A stretch of 45,193 bases of DNA from Actinomycetota bacterium. GTDB lineage: Bacteria; Actinomycetota; Rubrobacteria; Rubrobacterales; Rubrobacteraceae. Made by a program: the position numbers and the translations under genes. How positions within the stretch are numbered: position 1 is the stretch's first letter; every line of letters begins with the position of its first letter. Below are positions 25,028 through 33,751 of the stretch, one piece after another. Below the pieces are notes generated by a model, which made no database searches, was not told the DNA's origin, and worked only from the letters and a program-made list of their open reading frames with translations. The stretch covers positions 1 through 45,193 of the forward strand of contig CADDYV010000027.1 of NCBI GenBank assembly GCA_902810695.1, in the 5' to 3' direction.

Positions 25028-26283
25028 GTTCTCTCCCCCGGATAGACGCGGCGGCCCGCCACCCACGCCCCAGACACCACCGCGCTTCCGGCCCCGAAGA
25101 CCAGCGCAGCGGGCAGGTTATCGGGCTCCACGTCGGCGAGCTGCGGATGAGTAAGGTCTATCTCTACGAAGTCCGCTGGAGCACCGGCTTCGATCTTCTC
25201 CCGCTGCCAGCCGGCGAGCAGCAGCCAGGGGGTCGGTGAATCGCTTCCTTTTTGTACCAGCACGTTTCTGCCGCCGGAGAGGCGGCGGGCGCTGGTCTCT
25301 ATCTCCCGCAACTCCTCGAAGGGGTCCACCCTCACGTGCGAGTCGGAGCCGATAGAGAGCTTTATCCCATGCCGCAGTATGCTCTCCGCCGGGAGAAATC
25401 CGTCGCCGAGGTTGCCTTCGGTGGTCGGGCAGGCGCACACCGCCGAACCGTGCTCTGCGAGGAGATTCAACTCCTCCTCGCTGGCGTGGGTGGCGTGCAC
25501 GATGGTCGTGTTTGGGCCGAGAAAGCTGGCTTCGGCCAGAAGCTCTATCGGGCGCACGCCGTACTCGGCCTTGCACTCCTCGATCTCGCGCGGCTGCTCG
25601 TCGGCGTGGATGTGCAGCGGGAGGCGGCGGGAGCGCGCGTAGCGCCCGATCTCCTGCAGCCACCCTTTCGGGACGGCCCGCACGCTGTGTGCTGCGATCC
25701 CGACCTCCAGCAGCGGGTGCTCCCCGGCCCACTCCGCGAGCGCATCAACCCGCTCCAGAAAAGTGCGCACCGAGGGATCCCGGAAACGCGCGATGCCGCC
25801 TCTCGCGTAGGCAACCGGCAACAGTAAGAGCCGGATGCCAGCATTCTCCGCAGCCTGTGCAACGGCTTTCGAGAGCGTATTCGGGTCGCCGTAAGGCGTT
25901 CCGTCGGGCTGGTGGTGTACGTAGTGGAATTCGGTTACGTTCGTGTAACCGGCGGAGAGCATCTCCCGAAAGCATCCTTCGGAGATGCGCCGAATAGAGT
26001 CTGGGTCCAGGCTCCCGGCGAGGGAGTACATCCGCTCCCGCCAGGTCCAGAAGTCGTCGTGGGGATGCTCCGGGTCCAGGCGCTCCACCTGGCCGCGCAA
26101 ACCTCTCTGGAAAGCGTGGCTGTGGTCGTTGACGAACCCCGGCATCAAGGCACGTCCGGGTAGACGCTCGCCATCTGTCGCGGGACCGACTTCGACTACT
26201 CTCCCGTCCTCGACTGTGATGCCCACACCGAAGCGAGCGCCACGGGAATCGAGGATGAGATCTGGCAGGAGTGTGCGTCTCAA
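25024..26283 (-). CDS. hutF: Formimidoylglutamate deiminase HutF
   Basis: 419 residues, amidohydrolase superfamily. It deiminates N-formimino-L-glutamate to N-formyl-L-glutamate and ammonia, the route used when HutG-type formimidoylglutamase is absent. Visible ligands: His54 and His56 ([13 protein letters not shown]), His226 in LHIHADEQ with Glu229, His263/His266 (VHATH) and Asp314 (IGSDSH). The start is a TTG at 26283 that overlaps the hutU stop (TTGA). Longer readings are arginine-rich out-of-frame hutU sequence. No formylglutamate deformylase (hutG) follows in this window. Confidence 0.94.
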   Translation of the reverse strand: MRRTLLPDLILDSRGARFGVGITVEDGRVVEVGPATDGERLPGRALMPGFVNDHSHAFQRGLRGQVERLDPEHPHDDFWTWRERMYSLAGSLDPDSIRRISEGCFREMLSAGYTNVTEFHYVHHQPDGTPYGDPNTLSKAVAQAAENAGIRLLLLPVAYARGGIARFRDPSVRTFLERVDALAEWAGEHPLLEVGIAAHSVRAVPKGWLQEIGRYARSRRLPLHIHADEQPREIEECKAEYGVRPIELLAEASFLGPNTTIVHATHASEEELNLLAEHGSAVCACPTTEGNLGDGFLPAESILRHGIKLSIGSDSHVRVDPFEELREIETSARRLSGGRNVLVQKGSDSPTPWLLLAGWQREKIEAGAPADFVEIDLTHPQLADVEPDNLPAALVFGAGSAVVSGAWVAGRRVYPGERT

Positions 26284-27941
26284 CGATCGAGCATGGGCAT
26301 CTGGATGCCGAATCGCCGGGCGGCTTCGCGAGCCTTCTCGTATCCGGCGTCGGCATGGCGTACGACCCCGATGCCCGGATCGTTGGTGAGGACGCGTTCG
26401 ATGCGAATTGCGCCTTCCTCGGTGCCGTCGGCGACGACCTGGGCCCCGGCGTGGATGGACTTGCCGATCCCCACCCCGCCGCCGTGGTGTACCGCCACCC
26501 AACTCGCCCCGCTCGCGGTGTTCAGGAGGGCGTTCAGGATCGGCCAGTCGGCTATGGCGTCGGAGCCATCCTTCATCGCCTCGGTCTCCCGGTAGGGAGA
26601 GGCGACGCTGCCCGAGTCCAGGTGATCCCGCCCGATCACGATAGGCGCGGAGATATCGCCGCTCGCCACGAGCTCGTTGAACCGCAGGCCGGTCTTGCTG
26701 CGCTCGCCGTAGCCGAGCCAGCAGATGCGCGCCGGTAGCCCCTGGAAGGCCACCTTCTCGCGGGCCTGGGAGATCCAGCGCCCCAGACGCTCGTCCTCCG
26801 GGAAGAGATCCAGGATGGCCTCATCGGTGGCGGCGATGTCTTCTGCCTCGCCCGATAGCGCAGCCCACCGGAACGGCCCCTTTCCCTCGCAGAACAGCGG
26901 TCTTATGTAGGCGGGGACGAAGCCGGGGTAGGAGAAAGCCTTCTCGAAACCGCCGAGCTTCGCCTCGCCGCGCAGGTTGTTGCCGTAATCGAAGACTTCT
27001 GCGCCGCGCTCCATAAAGCCGACCATCGCCGCGCAGTGGCGGGCCATCGAGACGCGGGCCTCGGACACGTACCGCTCCGGCTCCCCTTCCCGCAACTCCA
27101 CCGCTTCATCCAACGTATACCCGGCGGGGATGTAGCCGCCGAGGGGATCGTGGGCCGAAGTCTGGTCGGTAACGACATCGGGCTCGAAGCCCCGCTCCAG
27201 GAGTGCCGGGAGTATGTCGGCGGCGTTGCCGGGGATGCCGATAGAGACGGCCTCGCCGTTGCGCTTCGCCTCTTCCGCTCTCTCTATGGCGTCATCGAGG
27301 TCGTCTGCGCGCTCGTCGAGGTAGCGGCTTCGTAGGCGGCGTTCGATGCGCTCGGGGTCCACTTCGACGCAGAGGGCGATGCCTTCGTTCATGGTGATCG
27401 CCAGCGGCTGGGCGCCTCCCATTCCCCCGAGCCCGGCGGTAAGGCACACCCGACCCTTGAGCGTCCCGCCGAAACGCTGCTCAGCGATGGCGGCGAAGGT
27501 CTCGTAGGTCCCCTGCAGGATTCCCTGGCTGCCTATGTAGATCCAGGACCCCGCAGTCATCTGGCCGTACATGGTGAGTCCGGCCTTCTCCAGCTCCCTG
27601 AAGGTCTCCCAGTTAGCCCAATCCGGGACCAGTAGCGAGTTCGCGATGAGAACCCGGGGGCTGAAGGGGTGCGTCCTGAACACCGCGACGGGCCTGCCGG
27701 ACTGCACCAGCAGGGTCTCGTCATGGCCGAGAGACTGTAGCGCCGACACTATCGCCCAGAAGCTCTCCCAGTCCCGGGCGGCCCGGCCAGTCCCTCCGTA
27801 GACCACCAGGTCCTCGGGGCGCTCGGCCACTTCGGGGTCGAGGTTGTTCATGAGCATCCTCAGAGCAGCCTCCTGCTGCCAGCCCTTGCACGAAAGCTCC
27901 GTCCCGCGCGGCGCGCGGATGGTGGCCGCCTTGTCCGTCAT
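26280..27941 (-). CDS. hutU: Urocanate hydratase HutU
   Basis: 553 residues, full length. It converts urocanate to imidazolonepropionate using tightly bound NAD as electrophile. The NAD-binding block [12 protein letters not shown], the N-terminal [17 protein letters not shown], and the active-site segments [13 protein letters not shown] and [12 protein letters not shown] are clearly kept. It lies 54 bases downstream of hutH. Its stop is shared with the start of hutF. Confidence 0.97.
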   Translation of the reverse strand: MTDKAATIRAPRGTELSCKGWQQEAALRMLMNNLDPEVAERPEDLVVYGGTGRAARDWESFWAIVSALQSLGHDETLLVQSGRPVAVFRTHPFSPRVLIANSLLVPDWANWETFRELEKAGLTMYGQMTAGSWIYIGSQGILQGTYETFAAIAEQRFGGTLKGRVCLTAGLGGMGGAQPLAITMNEGIALCVEVDPERIERRLRSRYLDERADDLDDAIERAEEAKRNGEAVSIGIPGNAADILPALLERGFEPDVVTDQTSAHDPLGGYIPAGYTLDEAVELREGEPERYVSEARVSMARHCAAMVGFMERGAEVFDYGNNLRGEAKLGGFEKAFSYPGFVPAYIRPLFCEGKGPFRWAALSGEAEDIAATDEAILDLFPEDERLGRWISQAREKVAFQGLPARICWLGYGERSKTGLRFNELVASGDISAPIVIGRDHLDSGSVASPYRETEAMKDGSDAIADWPILNALLNTASGASWVAVHHGGGVGIGKSIHAGAQVVADGTEEGAIRIERVLTNDPGIGVVRHADAGYEKAREAARRFGIQMPMLDR

Positions 27942-27995
27942 CTTCCATCTCCTCTACTACTGCTTCCCGTCTCCAGTAAAACCCTTACGTCCATC

Positions 27996-29480
27996 TCAAT
28001 CCAGCTTTACGAACTCTTCTACGGCTTCGATCAGGGCTCCTGAGCGCACCAGCTCCTCGGCGGCTTTCAGGTGCGGCGCGAGGAATTCGTCCTTTTCTAT
28101 GAACGGTATCTCCCGCCGGATACGGTGGTGGGCGGCTCCGGTGGCAGAGGCCGGTTCGAGCGGGGCGCGCAGGTCCAGCGCCTGGGCCGCAAACACCGCT
28201 TCGATGCCCAGGATGCGACTCAGATTCTCCAGGACCTTGCGGAGTTTTATTCCCGCGCTCCACCCCATCGAGACGTGGTCTTCCTGCATCGCCGAAGTCG
28301 GGAGTGAGCCGGTGCTGGCGGGGTTGGCGAGCCTCCTGTTCTCCTCGGCCATGGACGCCGCCGTATACTGGGCGACCATGAAACCGGAGTTGGTTCCGGC
28401 GTGGGGGATCAGAAACGGCGGCAGCCCCTCCGAGCGGCTCGGGTCGAGCATCCGGTCCACCCTCCGCTCGGTGATCGCCCCGACCTCCGCGGCTGCAACC
28501 GCCAGGAAGTCGAGCGCGAAGGCCAGCGGCTCCCCGTGGAAGTGGCCGCAACTCTCGACGGATCCATCCTCGAGCACCAGCGGGTTGTCCGTAGTGGACC
28601 TCAGTTCCCGGCGGGCGACCTGAGTGGCGAAGCCCAGGGTATCCCGCGCCGCGCCGTAGACCTGCGGAGTGCAGCGCAGCGAGTAAGCGTCCTGCACGAG
28701 GTGTGGCGAGGTTCGGTGAGAGGCCACGATCCCGCTTCCTTCAAGTAGGCGGAAGATGTTGCGCGCGCTCTCTTGCTGGCCGGGATGCAACCTCAAGGCG
28801 TGAAGCTCCTCCCGGTAGACGCGGTCGGTGCCGAGAAGGGCCTCTATAGACATCGCCGCCGTAACATCCGCCGTCTTGAGGAGCAGATCAAAATCTTTCA
28901 GGGCCAGCGCCAGCATCCCGAGCATCCCGTCGGTGCCGTTGATGAGCGCGAGCCCCTCCTTCACCTCAAGCTCGATAGGCTCCAGGCCGGCTCTCCGCAA
29001 CGCCTCTTCTGCGGGAACGGTCTCCCCATCTTCGAGCACCCAGCCTTCTCCGGCGAGGCAGAGCCCGACGTGGGCGAGTGGCGCGAGGTCCCCGCTCGCA
29101 CCGAGCGAACCATGCTCCGGGACGGCGGGTACGATCCCGGCATTCAAAAGGTTTACGAGGGAGTCCACCAACTCCGGCCTGACGCCGGAGTAACCCATAG
29201 CGAGCGTCTTGGCGCGTATGACCATCATCGCGCGCACGACCTCATTCTCGACGAACGGCCCCATACCAGCAGCGTGGCTGCGCAGGATGGCATGCTGAAG
29301 CTCGCGGCGCTCTTCGGGCGGGATGCGCGTCGTCGCCAGAGCACCGAAGCCGGTCGTAATGCCGTAGACCGCTCGCTCGCTATCCTCTATACGTCCCACG
29401 TGCTCGCGGAAGGCGCTGACTCGCTCGCGCGCCTCCGGGCTCATGCTAACCTGCGCCCCATCGCGCGCAACGGCAACCAC
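27996..29480 (-). CDS. hutH: Histidine ammonia-lyase HutH
   Basis: 494 residues as read from GTG 29480. It deaminates histidine to urocanate with the self-formed MIO group from Ala128-Ser129-Gly130 (GSLGASGDLAPLAH). The N-terminal block YGITTGFG and the C-terminal AMQEDHVSM are typical. Family N termini usually extend about 15-20 residues further. The frame does continue upstream (VDRLGLEDV and before) but no ATG, GTG or TTG is found before a stop. The start may therefore be unusual or damaged. The gene heads the hutH-U-F-I operon. Its first 300 bases are duplicated at 44.6-44.9 kb. Confidence 0.92.
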   Translation of the reverse strand: MVAVARDGAQVSMSPEARERVSAFREHVGRIEDSERAVYGITTGFGALATTRIPPEERRELQHAILRSHAAGMGPFVENEVVRAMMVIRAKTLAMGYSGVRPELVDSLVNLLNAGIVPAVPEHGSLGASGDLAPLAHVGLCLAGEGWVLEDGETVPAEEALRRAGLEPIELEVKEGLALINGTDGMLGMLALALKDFDLLLKTADVTAAMSIEALLGTDRVYREELHALRLHPGQQESARNIFRLLEGSGIVASHRTSPHLVQDAYSLRCTPQVYGAARDTLGFATQVARRELRSTTDNPLVLEDGSVESCGHFHGEPLAFALDFLAVAAAEVGAITERRVDRMLDPSRSEGLPPFLIPHAGTNSGFMVAQYTAASMAEENRRLANPASTGSLPTSAMQEDHVSMGWSAGIKLRKVLENLSRILGIEAVFAAQALDLRAPLEPASATGAAHHRIRREIPFIEKDEFLAPHLKAAEELVRSGALIEAVEEFVKLD

Positions 29481-29578
29481 ATCCTCAAGACCCAGCCTGT
29501 CTACCCCTATTACCTTCGTCTCACGGCCTCCCGCTCAGAAGATCACGCATCCAGCTTAACATCGAACCCTATGCAGAG
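29279..29578. repeat. Copy 1 of a duplicated hutH 5' segment
   Basis: This segment, running from inside hutH through its upstream leader, matches 44612-44917 in the same orientation. Across the 75 aligned codons from VDRLGLEDV to HAILR the proteins differ at only five positions. The match continues upstream into the leader (CAGCTTAACAT, TGCAGAG) with small indels. Confidence 0.85.
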
Positions 29579-30149
29579 CGTGGCGGCAAGAACTTCTCTG
29601 TAAAATCTGGTGGATGCACCTTCCAGCTCGTGTGGAGCAGGAAGATGCCAGTAACCTGCTCTCCGAAGCGTTTTCAGGCATCGGTAAGTTGGGGTTCGGC
29701 ACTGACTCATGTTGGTTCTAGTGTTGCGCAGCATTGGTTCCTTTACACGGGTGGTTGGTGCGCGAGGATGAGCCATGGCGTGATCTACCGCGGTGGTGGA
29801 GTCGGATGGGGACGGGACCGGGCGACGCTGCCCTGAGGCGGTCGTGTTCGTCGTCGGGGCTGGCAATGCGTGCACGGATCGTGCTCGCGGTCGCCGGTGA
29901 GGGGCCCTCGGCGATCTCGGCGCGGTTGGGAGTCTCACGCCCTACCTATCTCCCTGAAGCCGGCCAAGTCGTGTGTGTACGGGCTAGAGTGTCCGACTTG
30001 CGGGCGGATCGGGTCGGGCAGGGCGAGAGGTCACAGCCGCTCACGGTCACATCCTCTGGTTCGCTGTCGTCATTTCCGGTGCCGCTTACTAAAATACTCC
30101 TGAGGAGACACACCGGGGCGATGTGACCCACGGCTGCAGAGGAGTGAGA
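29481..30149. other. Region between hutH and the araC-like gene
   Basis: No intact gene. It contains the hutH leader (to about 29580), about 250 bases with no feature I can name, a transposase remnant (29836-29950), and about 200 bases upstream of the AraC-type gene ending in its AGAGGAG ribosome site. The base composition and codon style change here towards those of Streptomyces-like genomes. Confidence 0.5.
29836..29950 (+). mobile_element. IS630-like transposase N-terminal remnant
   Basis: One frame encodes RRSCSSSGLAMRARIVLAVA and then SAISARLGVSRPTY. This matches the recalled start of IS630-family transposases, where a GLAxRARIVL helix precedes a helix-turn-helix ending LGVSRPTV. The frame loses its family character immediately after this point. 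No DDE domain or terminal inverted repeats are seen, so only a fragment survives. Confidence 0.55.
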
Positions 30150-30635
<486 letters not shown>

Positions 30636-30677
30636 AATGACTTCCATGGACATCACCATTCAGAAGGAGTGACCGCC

Positions 30678-31088
30678 ATGGACCTCACCATCCACGCGAG
30701 CTTCCTCCCGCACGACGACCCGGACGCCTCCCTGGCCTTCTACCGCGACACTTTAGGCTTCGAGGTCCGCACCGACGTCGGAAGCGGCAGGATGCGTTGG
30801 ATCACGGTCGGCCCCGCCGGCCAGCCCGGCACGTCCATCCTCCTGGCGCCGCCGGCTGCCGACCCCGGCATCACCGACGACGAGCGCCGCACTATCGCCG
30901 AGATGATGGCCAAGGGTACCTACGGTTGGATCCTGCTGGCCACTTCCGACCTCGACGGCACCTTCGCGAAACTGGAGGCCAGCGACGCCGAGATAGTCCA
31001 GGAGCCGACCGAGCAGCCCTACGGCCTTCGCGACTGCGCCGTCCGCGACCCCGCGGGCAACCTGATCCGCATCCAGGAGCTGCGCTGA
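30678..31088 (+). CDS. VOC family protein
   Basis: 136 residues with the vicinal-oxygen-chelate pattern: HASFLPHDDPDASLAFYRDT at the start and YGLRDCAVRDPAGNLIRIQE at the end. Such proteins are glyoxalase, dioxygenase or drug-binding relatives. The ATG at 30678 is eight bases behind AAGGAG. It is paired with the AraC-type gene and probably regulated by it. Codon use is biased to G/C third positions more strongly than in the flanking operons. Confidence 0.85.
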   Translation: MDLTIHASFLPHDDPDASLAFYRDTLGFEVRTDVGSGRMRWITVGPAGQPGTSILLAPPAADPGITDDERRTIAEMMAKGTYGWILLATSDLDGTFAKLEASDAEIVQEPTEQPYGLRDCAVRDPAGNLIRIQELR

Positions 31089-31105
31089 GCCGTCCGGCGA
31101 CCCAC

Positions 31106-31504
31106 GTGAGGTTGCGGAAGGACCTGGTGGAGCGTGCGGCGCCTTTCCTGCCACCGGGCAGCGAGATCCGTCAGGTGTTCATCTGCCAGACCGCGCCAAG
31201 CTTCGCCTTCTTCCTCATCACATATCTCACGGGGCTCACCATGTTCTGGATCAAGTATCGCTGCGTGGCAGTGACCCCAGACACCATCTATGTCCTGGAG
31301 AGCAGCAAACTCTCGGGCGGCGCCAGGCCGCAGTCTCTGGTGGGCACGATGCCACGCCAAACCCGGCTTGGTCCGGTCTCTGGTCGATGGGCCAAAGTGA
31401 ACCTCCTCGGCGAGCGCCACTGGGTCCACAAGCGCTTCCACGACCAGGTCGCAGCCGCCGACTATGAGGCTGGCTTTACGCAATCGAGTCAGGAGACACG
31501 ATGA
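31106..31504 (+). CDS. Hypothetical protein, PH-like
   Basis: 132 residues from GTG 31106 (TTG 31112 is an alternative). A hydrophobic stretch near residues 34-52 (FAFFLITYLTGLTMF) is followed by a strand-rich segment (CVAVTPDTIYVLES, VNLLGERHWVHKRFHD). The layout recalls small actinobacterial membrane proteins with a PH-like domain. It follows the VOC gene by 17 bases. The function is unknown. Confidence 0.6.
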   Translation: MRLRKDLVERAAPFLPPGSEIRQVFICQTAPSFAFFLITYLTGLTMFWIKYRCVAVTPDTIYVLESSKLSGGARPQSLVGTMPRQTRLGPVSGRWAKVNLLGERHWVHKRFHDQVAAADYEAGFTQSSQETR

Positions 31505-31612
31505 GGACGGACGCGCAATCGCCTGCGCCGCACGCTGCCTGCGCCGGACCATTGGTCCGCCCGACGGTTGGAGTTTCCGGCCAAGTCACCAAGTCAATAT
31601 AAGGAGTTTTCG

Positions 31613-32035
31613 ATGAGCGCAAAGAAGTCCAAGGGATTCACGGCCGAGGAACGAGCCGCGATGAAAGAGCGCGCCAAAGAGCAGAAGGCGGAAGCACAGA
31701 AAGCGGACGGGGAACGCGACGTGCTCGCGAAGATCGCCGAGATGCCGGAACCGGACCGCGCCATGGCCGAGCGGCTCCATGAGATCATCAAAGCCAGCGC
31801 GCCAGACCTCTCGCCGAGAACCTGGTACGGGATGCCCGCGTATGCCAGGGACGGCAAGGTTGTCTGCTTCTTCCAAAGCGCGCAGAAGTTCAAGTCCAGG
31901 TATGCGACGCTCGGCTTCAGCGACAAGGCGAACCTCGACGAAGGCGCCATGTGGCCGACCTCCTTCGCGCTGAAGGAGTTGACCGCCGCGGAAGAGGCAA
32001 GGATCGCCGCGCTCGTGAAGAGAGCGGTGAGCTGA
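31613..32035 (+). CDS. DUF1801 / YdhG-like protein
   Basis: 140 residues. A charged N-terminal region (about 1-40, Lys/Glu/Ala-rich, likely helical) precedes a DUF1801-type domain with [19 protein letters not shown] and the aromatic pocket characteristic of that family. YdhG relatives have been called iron chaperones, but the role is not settled. The ATG at 31613 follows AAGGAG. It belongs to the same imported-looking block as the AraC and VOC genes. Confidence 0.78.
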   Translation: MSAKKSKGFTAEERAAMKERAKEQKAEAQKADGERDVLAKIAEMPEPDRAMAERLHEIIKASAPDLSPRTWYGMPAYARDGKVVCFFQSAQKFKSRYATLGFSDKANLDEGAMWPTSFALKELTAAEEARIAALVKRAVS

Positions 32036-32103
32036 GGGCGCCAATCTCGCTAACCGATCCTGTATCGAGGCCTGCGTCCACTCCACGACCGATGAGTGCC
32101 GAC

Positions 32104-32136
32104 CCCCGCTCCCGCGCTCAGCGTCGTGGAGCGGGG
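32104..32136. terminator. Hairpin after the DUF1801-like gene
   Basis: CCCCGCTCC and GGAGCGGGG are exact reverse complements with a 15-base loop. There is no U tract. It marks the end of the imported-looking block before the aldo/keto reductase gene. Confidence 0.4.
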
Positions 32137-32219
32137 TGAGCGGCCCGAATCGTGGTAGCTGGCTGCTATGATCACAGGAAGAGTGCAGGTTGGCAAAGAT
32201 ACAGGAGGAGGGAGTTCCT

Positions 32220-33191
32220 TTGAACTACAGGAAGCTCGGCAAGACTGGTCTCGAAGTCTCCGAGGTCGGCTACGGGGCATGGGGTATCGGCCAGGACGCC
32301 TGGGTTGGCGCGACCGATGATGAGTCCTTGAGGGCGCTCAACCGTGCCATAGACCTGGGTCTGAACTTCATTGACACGGCGCTGGCCTACGGTGAGGGAC
32401 ACAGCGAGCGGCTGGTGGGTCAGGTAGTGCGGGAGAGGAGTGAGACCGTCTACGTCGCGACCAAGATACCACCCAGAAACCGCATCTGGCCCGCCCCCGC
32501 CGGGCTGCATCCCGATGAGGTCTTCCCCGGAGACTACGTCAGGGAGTGCACCGAGAGGAGCCTGGATAACCTGGGCCTCGAAACCATAGACGTGCAGCAG
32601 TTCCACGTCTGGCAGGATGAGTGGATCGGGGAAGGGGGCTGGCTGGAGGCTATCGAGGAACTTAAAAGGGAGGGTAGGATCCGGGCCTTCGGCGTCTCCA
32701 TAAACGACCACCAGCCAGAGAATGCTCTGAGGCTCATCGAAACGGGAGTAGTAGACACGGTGCAGGTGATCTACAACATCTTCGACCAGAGCCCGGAGGA
32801 TGCGCTCTTTCCCGCCTGCCAGCGTCAGGGTGTGGGGGTGATCGTGCGGGTTCCCTTTGATGAGGGCTCGCTTACCGGCAACATCACGCCGGAGACGACC
32901 TTCAAGGAGGGAGACTTCCGCAACGACTACTTCGGCGGCGAGCGCAAGAGGGAGGTCCACGAGAGGGTGGAGAGCATCATCTCCGATCTGGGGATCTCCA
33001 GAGACGAGTTGCCGGAGGTTGCCCTGCGCTACGTCCTCTCCCACCCTGCGGTCTCCACCGTGATTCCGGGTATGCGCTCGGTGAAAAACGTGGAGCGTAA
33101 CATGGCCGTTGGCGACGGCAGAGGACTGCCCGAAGAGCAGGTAGAGAAACTCAAGGCCCACCGCTGGGTGCGGGATTTCTACTCCGCCTGA
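32220..33191 (+). CDS. Aldo/keto reductase
   Basis: 323 residues, TIM-barrel NADPH-dependent oxidoreductase. The catalytic tetrad is visible: Asp52 and Tyr57 ([11 protein letters not shown]), Lys82 (VATKI) and His129 (QQFHVWQ). The C-terminal cofactor site reads [16 protein letters not shown]. The preferred start is TTG 32220, seven bases behind AGGAGGAGGGAG. A TTG at 32190 would add ten residues without support. A VOC gene follows 16 bases later and should be cotranscribed. The substrate is unknown. Confidence 0.92.
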   Translation: MNYRKLGKTGLEVSEVGYGAWGIGQDAWVGATDDESLRALNRAIDLGLNFIDTALAYGEGHSERLVGQVVRERSETVYVATKIPPRNRIWPAPAGLHPDEVFPGDYVRECTERSLDNLGLETIDVQQFHVWQDEWIGEGGWLEAIEELKREGRIRAFGVSINDHQPENALRLIETGVVDTVQVIYNIFDQSPEDALFPACQRQGVGVIVRVPFDEGSLTGNITPETTFKEGDFRNDYFGGERKREVHERVESIISDLGISRDELPEVALRYVLSHPAVSTVIPGMRSVKNVERNMAVGDGRGLPEEQVEKLKAHRWVRDFYSA

Positions 33192-33207
33192 GAGGAGGTC
33201 CTCATCC

Positions 33208-33627
33208 ATGATCAGAGACCTCGGCCACGCCGCCTTCGCCGCGCACGACCTGGAGCGGACGCTCGACTTTTACGAGGTGCTCGGCATCCGCGAGGCTTTC
33301 CGGCTACATCACGACGACGGCTCGGTGATGCTCGTCTACCTGCACATCTCGGGCGACAGGTTCATCGAGGTGTTCCCCGGCGGACCGCAGCCCGGACAGA
33401 ACACCCCGCAAAGCTTCATGCACATCTGCCTAATCTGCGATGACGTGCGCGGCGTCGTCGAGCACCTGCGCAAAAACGGCGTGGATATAACCCGCGAGCC
33501 AGCAGTGGGGCTGGACGGCAACCTCCAGGCGTGGGTCAAAGACCCCGACGGCAACGCCATCGAGCTGATGCAGCTTGCCGAAGATTCGCCGCAGCGTCGG
33601 GCGGCGCGCCAAGAGGAGATCGCATAG
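33208..33627 (+). CDS. Glyoxalase-like VOC protein
   Basis: 139 residues. The four expected metal ligands can be read: His7 (LGHAAF), Glu in RFIEVFPGG, His in FMHICLIC and Glu in NAIELMQL. This is closer to lactoylglutathione lyase and methylmalonyl-CoA epimerase than the other VOC proteins here. The ATG has GAGAGGAGG upstream. It pairs with an aldo/keto reductase, which suggests detoxification of reactive aldehydes, but that is inference. Confidence 0.88.
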   Translation: MIRDLGHAAFAAHDLERTLDFYEVLGIREAFRLHHDDGSVMLVYLHISGDRFIEVFPGGPQPGQNTPQSFMHICLICDDVRGVVEHLRKNGVDITREPAVGLDGNLQAWVKDPDGNAIELMQLAEDSPQRRAARQEEIA

Positions 33628-33751
33628 AGGCGCAACGAAATGCAGGATCTATTACGAGGTCGGTAAAGAGGGATGACTACAGCTCTCTCGTGCTATGTGC
33701 GGGCGAGCTTAGATAGCTTCAAAATCATCCGGCGCTAACCAGCTCCGAGAC

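Noticed and set aside
26284-26502. Arginine-rich extension of hutF into hutU
   Set aside because: It is hutU read in the wrong frame. The TTGA overlap gives a better start.
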